From Pseudomonadota bacterium (GTDB taxonomy: Bacteria > BMS3Abin14): a DNA stretch of 5,219 bases. This document shows positions 1 through 5,219 of the stretch, one piece after another (the first letter of the stretch is position 1; each line of letters opens with the position of its first letter). The notes beneath the pieces are model-generated. The model worked only from the letters and a program-made list of their open reading frames with translations. It ran no database searches and was not told where the DNA came from. The stretch spans positions 1 through 5,219 of the forward strand of contig DAOVVW010000105.1 in the NCBI GenBank assembly GCA_030636965.1. Reading direction: 5' to 3'. The position numbers were made by a program, and so were the translations under genes.

Positions 1-745
<745 letters not shown>

Positions 746-763
746 CAATTTCAGAGCGCTCAA

Positions 764-772
764 AAGGGAGGT
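764..772 (+). promoter_or_regulatory. Shine-Dalgarno site of rpoC
   Basis: AAGGGAGGT lies in the 33-nt rpoB-rpoC gap and ends 6 nt before the ATG at 779. It closely matches the anti-Shine-Dalgarno sequence, and its spacing fixes the rpoC start. I see no terminator or convincing promoter in this gap, which fits a shared rpoBC message. Confidence 0.9.
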
Positions 773-778
773 TAGGAA

Positions 779-3700
779 ATGCCCTTGACAGATTTTTACA
801 GTGAATTTTTTGACAGACCGAAGTATCCGATCAACTTCAACTCCATAAGGTTGAAGCTGGCTTCACCTGAAAAGGTGCGGGCCTGGTCCTATGGTGAGGT
901 GAAGAAGCCGGAGACGATCAACTACAGGACATTCAAGCCCGAACGGGACGGCCTCTTCTGCGCGAAGATCTTCGGGCCTACCAAGGATTACGAGTGTAAC
1001 TGTGGAAAGTACAAAAGGATGAAGCACCGCGGTATCGTCTGTGAAAAATGCGGTGTCGAGGTGATCCAGTCCAAGGTCCGAAGGGAACGGCTGGGGCACA
1101 TCGAGCTTGCTTCTCCGGTTGCCCATATCTGGTTCATGAAGGGGATACCCAGCCGCATCGGTTTGATGCTGGACATGTCCCTAAGAGAGCTCGAGAGGGT
1201 TCTTTACTTCGAGGAATATATTGTACTGGAGCCGGGTGAGGGAACCGATCTGAAAGACCAGGAACTACTGTCAGAAGATAGATACAGGGAGCTTGTTGAG
1301 GAACATGGTGACGCGTTTGTTGCGGGAATGGGAGCTGAAGCGATCAACGAACTCCTCAAGCGGATCGATCTGGATACTCTTGCCGCGGAACTCCGTCATG
1401 AAATGCTGGAGACGAAATCCGAAGCGAAGCGCAAAAAGATCGTAAAGAGACTCAAGACGATCGAATCGTTCAGGCAGTCGGGAAACAAGCCGGCATGGAT
1501 GATCCTCGATGTGATTCCCGTACTTCCACCGGAACTCAGACCGCTTGTCCCTCTTGACGGTGGGCGTTTTGCAACATCGGATCTCAACGATCTCTACAGA
1601 AGGGTGATCAACAGGAACAATCGCCTCAAGAGACTGATGGAGCTCAGGGCTCCGGAGATAATAATCCGTAACGAAAAGAGGATGCTCCAGGAGGCCGTCG
1701 ATGCCCTGTTCGACAACGGCCGCAGAGGACGCCCCATAGTCGGATCGAACAAAAGGCCCTTAAAGTCTCTGAGCGATATGCTCAAGGGCAAGCAGGGCAG
1801 GTTCCGCCAGAATCTCCTTGGAAAGAGGGTGGATTATTCAGGCAGGAGCGTGATCGTCATAGGTCCTGAGCTGAAACTGCACCAGTGCGGCCTTCCAAAG
1901 AAAATGGCGCTGGAGCTGTTCAAACACTTTATCTATCATAAGCTGGAGCAGTACGAGCATGTGACGACCATCAAGAGCGCCAAGAAGATGGTGGAGAAAG
2001 AAAGGCCCGAGGTCTGGGACGTCCTCGACGAAGTGATCAAGGACCACCCGGTTCTGCTGAACAGGGCACCCACTCTTCACCGCCTCGGTATCCAGGCCTT
2101 CGAGCCTGTTCTTATCGAGGGGAAGGCCATACAGCTGCACCCTCTTGTATGTGCCGCCTTTAATGCGGATTTTGACGGTGACCAGATGGCTGTCCACATT
2201 CCACTTTCCCTGGAAGCTCAGATGGAAGCCAGGACTCTCATGCTCTCCACAAATAATGTACTGTCACCCGCAAACGGACGACCCATAGTAGTGCCCACCC
2301 AGGATGTTGTTCTGGGCATCTACTGGATGACAAAGGAACGGCCGAAATCAAAGGGCAAGGGGCTTGTGTTTCCCAATATGGACGCAGTGCGGATGGCCTA
2401 CGACAGGGATATTGTTGCCCTCCAGGCGGGAATAAAGGTCAGGCATGAAGGCGAGATCGTGGACACAACAGTGGGCAGAGTTCTCCTGTACGAGGTTATG
2501 CCTGATACTGTCCCCTTCTCCAGGGTAAACCGCCTTTTAAAGAAGAAAGAGCTTGCTGAAGTGATCAAGGAGTCTTTCATGAAGTCCGGGTCAGGGGAGA
2601 CCATTTATCTTCTGGACAAGCTGAAGGAACTCGGTTTCGCATATGCCACCCAATCAGGTCTTTCGATCTGCGTTGACGATATGCACGTTCCGGGAAAGAA
2701 GGCCGAACTGCTCGCGCAGGCTGAAAAGGATGTTGCCCTGGTCCAGGCCCAGTACACGGATGGACTTATTACCGACGGAGAACGCTACAATAAAGTTGTC
2801 GATATCTGGGCGTATGTTACCGAGGTAGTAGCGGAAGAGGTCATGGAGGACCTGGAGCACGAAGGCGCCAAGGGCGAGGGTACCTTCAACTCCATCTACA
2901 TGATGGCTGATTCAGGGGCCAGGGGTTCCGCTCAGCAGATAAGGCAGCTCGCCGGAATGAGGGGTTTGATGGCAAAGCCCTCCGGAGAGATCATAGAAAC
3001 CCCCATCATGGCCAACTTCCGGGAGGGCCTCAAGGTCCTGGAGTATTTTATCTCCACCCACGGAGCCAGAAAAGGCCTGGCGGATACAGCCCTCAAAACA
3101 GCCAATTCAGGGTATCTGACACGGCGCCTCATTGACGTTGCCCAGGACTGTATCGTCACAATGGACGACTGCGGTACTGTCGATGGTATCCTGGTCATAT
3201 CGCTGGTGGAAAGCGGTGAGGTTATACAGCCGCTGGAGGAGAGGATTCTTGGCAGGATCGCCCTTGAAGGCATCAAGGACCCCGAAACGGGGGATGTCAT
3301 TGTGAAAGCCAATCATATGATCGATGAAACCGTTGTCAAAGAGATAGACAGACGCGGTCTCGGATATGAGGGGATCGCCATCAAATCCGCCCTTACATGC
3401 AAGTCAAGACGTGGTATCTGCGCAAAATGCTACGGCAGGGACCTTTCTCGTGGAGAGCTTGTGGCTGTTGGAGAGGCTGCGGGGATCATTGCCGCCCAGA
3501 AAATAGGAGAACCTGGTACACAGCTGACCATGAGGACCTTCCACATCGGAGGTACGGCCAGCAGGCGGGTTGAACAGACATCCCTGGATGCCAAGATCGA
3601 TGGCAACGTCAAGTTCATCAACCTGAGTACTATAAAGAACAGGGATGGCGACGGGGTGGTTATGAACCGGAATGGTGAACTGGCAATAGTTGATGACAGC

Positions 3701-4879
3701 GGCCGCGAGAAGAAACGGTATCCTGTTATCTACGGGGCCAGGCTCAAGGTTGGCGACGGCAAGAAAGTCAAGGAGGGCCAGCTGCTTGCGGAATGGGACC
3801 CCTTCAGCACACCTATTCTCACAGAGGTGACCGGACGCATTAAATTCGGCGACATCATCGAGGGCAGGACTATGAAGGACCAGGTGGACGAGGTGACCGG
3901 TATTGCAAGCAAGGTTATCACTGAATACCAGGGCACCGACCTGCGGCCGAGGGTTTCCATCAAGGATGAGAAAAACAGGACTTTAAAAGTTCCTGATACC
4001 AGCTCCACCGCACGGTACTTCATGCCATCTTCCGCCATCCTCATGCTAAATGAGGGCGATGATGTGGCGGCCGGTGACGTTATCGCGAAGATACCCATCG
4101 AAACGACTAAAACCAAGGATATTACAGGTGGACTCCCGAGGGTTGCCGAACTGTTTGAGGCCAGAGTTCCCAAGGAGCAGGCTACGATCAGCGAGATCGA
4201 TGGCATAGTTTTCTATGGGCGGGATGTAAAGGGAAAGAGGAGGATCGAGGTTAAGCCGGAAATAGGTGAAGCCCGAGAGTACCTGATACCCAGGGGTAAA
4301 CATATCAGTGTTCACGAGGGAGACCATGTGAGGGCAGGTGAACCCCTTATGGACGGCTCGCCGAATCCTCATGATATCCTTCATGTTCTTGGTGAAAAGG
4401 AACTTCAGAAATATCTGGTCAATGAGGTTCAGGAGGTCTACCTGCTTCAGGGCGTGAAGATAAACGATAAACACATCGAGGTGATCATCAGACAGATGCT
4501 TCGGAAAGTCAGTATCGAAAATGTGGGCGACACCACATTCCTTGTAGGGGACCATCTTGACCGCTGGGTGTTCGCGGAGGAAAATGAAAGGGTTGTTTCT
4601 GAAGGCGGTAAGCCGGCCACAGGAAAACCGATCCTCCAGGGAATCACAAAAGCGGCCCTCAACACGGATAGTTTCATATCATCTGCGTCTTTCCAGGAGA
4701 CCACCAGGGTGTTGACCGAAGCGAGCATCTCCGGAAGGGTGGATTACCTCAAGGGACTCAAGGAAAATGTCATTGTAGGCAGATTGATACCAGCCGGCAC
4801 GGGCCTTAGGCAGTATATTGAATCAGGAGTCAAGCCCAAGGATATACCCAAGGATGTTGTTGCAGAAATGAAGACCTGA
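779..4879 (+). CDS. rpoC: DNA-directed RNA polymerase subunit beta'
   Basis: This is the complete catalytic large subunit of RNA polymerase, 1366 aa, a usual length for Gram-negative beta' (E. coli is about 1407). The start is set by the Shine-Dalgarno 6 nt upstream and by a normal N-terminus. Domains in order: zinc ribbon with C73, C75, C88 and C91; lid (about 248-263); clamp coiled coil that binds sigma (about 265-311); rudder (about 313-330); [15 protein letters not shown] (343-357); the magnesium-binding NADFDGD with D464, D466 and D468; [16 protein letters not shown] (703-718); bridge helix (about 753-788, [19 protein letters not shown]); a second zinc site with C798, C874, C881 and C884; trigger-loop helix with M918, R919 and H922; a roughly 185-residue insertion in the trigger loop (about 929-1113, SI3 type); [16 protein letters not shown] (1114-1129); and the conserved C-terminal [13 protein letters not shown] and [17 protein letters not shown]. 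All catalytic and zinc ligands are present. Unusual residues are K908, where AAQSIGEPG is expected, and H383, where FKPF is expected. There is no frameshift or truncation. Confidence 0.99.
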   Translation: MPLTDFYSEFFDRPKYPINFNSIRLKLASPEKVRAWSYGEVKKPETINYRTFKPERDGLFCAKIFGPTKDYECNCGKYKRMKHRGIVCEKCGVEVIQSKVRRERLGHIELASPVAHIWFMKGIPSRIGLMLDMSLRELERVLYFEEYIVLEPGEGTDLKDQELLSEDRYRELVEEHGDAFVAGMGAEAINELLKRIDLDTLAAELRHEMLETKSEAKRKKIVKRLKTIESFRQSGNKPAWMILDVIPVLPPELRPLVPLDGGRFATSDLNDLYRRVINRNNRLKRLMELRAPEIIIRNEKRMLQEAVDALFDNGRRGRPIVGSNKRPLKSLSDMLKGKQGRFRQNLLGKRVDYSGRSVIVIGPELKLHQCGLPKKMALELFKHFIYHKLEQYEHVTTIKSAKKMVEKERPEVWDVLDEVIKDHPVLLNRAPTLHRLGIQAFEPVLIEGKAIQLHPLVCAAFNADFDGDQMAVHIPLSLEAQMEARTLMLSTNNVLSPANGRPIVVPTQDVVLGIYWMTKERPKSKGKGLVFPNMDAVRMAYDRDIVALQAGIKVRHEGEIVDTTVGRVLLYEVMPDTVPFSRVNRLLKKKELAEVIKESFMKSGSGETIYLLDKLKELGFAYATQSGLSICVDDMHVPGKKAELLAQAEKDVALVQAQYTDGLITDGERYNKVVDIWAYVTEVVAEEVMEDLEHEGAKGEGTFNSIYMMADSGARGSAQQIRQLAGMRGLMAKPSGEIIETPIMANFREGLKVLEYFISTHGARKGLADTALKTANSGYLTRRLIDVAQDCIVTMDDCGTVDGILVISLVESGEVIQPLEERILGRIALEGIKDPETGDVIVKANHMIDETVVKEIDRRGLGYEGIAIKSALTCKSRRGICAKCYGRDLSRGELVAVGEAAGIIAAQKIGEPGTQLTMRTFHIGGTASRRVEQTSLDAKIDGNVKFINLSTIKNRDGDGVVMNRNGELAIVDDSGREKKRYPVIYGARLKVGDGKKVKEGQLLAEWDPFSTPILTEVTGRIKFGDIIEGRTMKDQVDEVTGIASKVITEYQGTDLRPRVSIKDEKNRTLKVPDTSSTARYFMPSSAILMLNEGDDVAAGDVIAKIPIETTKTKDITGGLPRVAELFEARVPKEQATISEIDGIVFYGRDVKGKRRIEVKPEIGEAREYLIPRGKHISVHEGDHVRAGEPLMDGSPNPHDILHVLGEKELQKYLVNEVQEVYLLQGVKINDKHIEVIIRQMLRKVSIENVGDTTFLVGDHLDRWVFAEENERVVSEGGKPATGKPILQGITKAALNTDSFISSASFQETTRVLTEASISGRVDYLKGLKENVIVGRLIPAGTGLRQYIESGVKPKDIPKDVVAEMKT

Positions 4880-4887
4880 CGCGGGAA

Positions 4888-4914
4888 GATCCGACAGAAC
4901 CGGGGGTGTCGATC
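4888..4914 (+). other. possible weak hairpin in the rpoC 3' untranslated region
   Basis: GAT-C-CGACA (4888-4896) can pair with TGTCGATC (4907-4914): 8 base pairs with one bulged C (4891) and a 10-nt loop. No T-run follows, so it is not a terminator. It could be an mRNA processing or stability structure, or chance. The rest of the 80-nt stretch between the rpoC stop and the terminator shows nothing I can name. Confidence 0.25.
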
Positions 4915-4959
4915 TGTGCCCTGTTATGCTGCCGGTATCATCAGGTAACTTTGAATCAA

Positions 4960-4995
4960 AAAACACTTTGGGCCCAGGCCCAAAGTGTTTTATTT
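4960..4995 (+). terminator. strong intrinsic terminator of the rpoBC operon, probably bidirectional
   Basis: AAAACACTTTGGGCC (4960-4974) and GGCCCAAAGTGTTTT (4977-4991) are perfect reverse complements. In RNA this allows about 14 pairs closed by a 4-nt loop (4974-4977), with a GC-rich top and TTTTATTT on the 3' side. The hairpin starts 80 nt after the rpoC stop. On the other strand the A-run at 4958-4963 supplies a U-tract, so it could also stop transcription arriving from the right, although no minus-strand gene is visible in the window. Confidence 0.93.
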
Positions 4996-4999
4996 ACGC

Positions 5000-5028
5000 T
5001 TGACAAACAGGTACCGTACAGATAATAT
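5000..5028 (+). promoter_or_regulatory. sigma70-type promoter of the downstream transcription unit
   Basis: A perfect TTGACA -35 box (5000-5005) begins 8 nt after the terminator stem. The -10 can be read two ways: TAATAT (5023-5028) with a 17-nt spacer, or GATAAT (5021-5026), which matches better but has a 15-nt spacer. The predicted start is near 5033-5036. The position just past a terminator and before a long leader fits a dedicated promoter, which I infer serves ribosomal protein/elongation factor genes (rpsL-rpsG-fusA type) beyond the window. Confidence 0.75.
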
Positions 5029-5034
5029 CGTCGA

Positions 5035-5219
5035 GTTTTTTCCGAGGTGATAAACAAGCTCGGAACACATGTAAATACTGGCAAACCTTCGCCCGAATGG
5101 GGGTGGAAAATATCCCCAGGCGAGGGGCGAATAGAAACCGGCAGGGCTCGTTGAAAAGAGCATTATGCCCTGACAGGGTTACTGCGCCCTTAAGAGCGAT
5201 TTTGCAATAAAATCAGCTA
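5035..5219 (+). other. structured 5' leader of the next transcription unit (incomplete)
   Basis: About 185 nt follow the promoter with no convincing gene. The stretch can fold into several hairpins: TTCCGAG/CTCGGAA (5040-5046 with 5059-5065, 12-nt loop); a long compound hairpin at 5086-5131; CAGGGC/GCCCTG (5142-5147 with 5167-5172); and a 9-bp stem with one bulge, AGC-GATTTT with AAAATC-A-GCT (5195-5203 with 5209-5218, 5-nt loop). A leader this long and structured suggests post-transcriptional control, for example autoregulation by a ribosomal protein, but I recognise no named RNA family. The only in-frame ATG of any length (5097-5210, 37 codons) has no ribosome binding site. Confidence 0.5.
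5086..5131 (+). other. compound hairpin with two alternative 3' partners in the leader
   Basis: The inner stem is TGGGG (5098-5102) with CCCCA (5114-5118), enclosing an 11-nt purine/AU-rich loop. The left outer arm, CCTTCGCCC (5086-5094), has two candidate partners: GGCGAGG (5119-5125), which gives a continuous stem with one bulged T, or GGGCGAA (5125-5131), which gives seven perfect pairs with TTCGCCC (5088-5094). The two foldings exclude each other. The pairing is visible in the sequence; any switching role is inference. Confidence 0.4.

Noticed and set aside
3560..4120. The roughly 185-aa segment inside the beta' trigger loop as a foreign insertion
   Set aside because: It matches in position and approximate length the known SI3-type insertion of proteobacterial beta' and is ordinary for such lineages.
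5069..5074. ATG-TAA start-stop pair in the leader
   Set aside because: There is no Shine-Dalgarno at proper spacing, and such six-base pairs are common by chance.
5080..5131. Cyclic-di-GMP (GEMM) riboswitch, suggested by GGCAAACC at 5080-5087
   Set aside because: The second conserved block (ACGCAAAGC-like) and the downstream P3 receptor features are absent, so the match is limited to one short string.
5151..5179. TTGAAA (5151-5156) as a second promoter
   Set aside because: No acceptable -10 box lies 16-18 nt downstream; CATTAT is too close.
5097..5210. 37-codon Arg-rich open frame in the leader (ATG at 5097, TAA at 5208)
   Set aside because: No Shine-Dalgarno precedes it, its ATG overlaps the base of the predicted TGGGG/CCCCA hairpin, and the product resembles nothing I know. 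A leader peptide cannot be excluded but is not supported.

Overview
The window is the end of a bacterial RNA polymerase operon and the start of the next transcription unit, all on the + strand. It holds the C-terminal 247 codons of rpoB (RNA polymerase beta), a complete rpoC (beta', 1366 aa), an intrinsic terminator, a promoter almost touching it, and about 185 nt of structured, apparently non-coding leader that runs off the 3' end.

Organism: a Gram-negative bacterium of moderate GC content. Beta' carries the long trigger-loop insertion (SI3 type) of Proteobacteria and relatives, and both zinc sites. Many phrases resemble Desulfuromonadota/Desulfobacterota (former Deltaproteobacteria, Geobacter-like) RpoB/RpoC more than enteric ones: [18 protein letters not shown] and GLPESFNVL in beta, and [19 protein letters not shown] in beta'. 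This assignment rests on remembered sequences, not on a search.

Layout: 1-745 rpoB 3' end; 746-778 a 33-nt gap with a strong Shine-Dalgarno; 779-4879 rpoC; 4880-4959 spacer with a weak hairpin; 4960-4995 a strong, probably bidirectional terminator; 5000-5028 a sigma70-type promoter; about 5035-5219 a leader with several hairpins, one of which has two competing 3' partners. No downstream start codon with a ribosome binding site is reached. By the usual gene order the next gene would be rpsL, but that is inference.

Beta and beta' are made from one message in near-equal amounts and form the two jaws of the polymerase catalytic cleft. The terminator-promoter pair suggests that the downstream unit is transcribed mainly from its own promoter. 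I found no new system, mobile element or CRISPR. The best leads are two substitutions at normally near-invariant active-site positions (His to Met in beta, Ser to Lys in the beta' trigger helix) and the structured leader.
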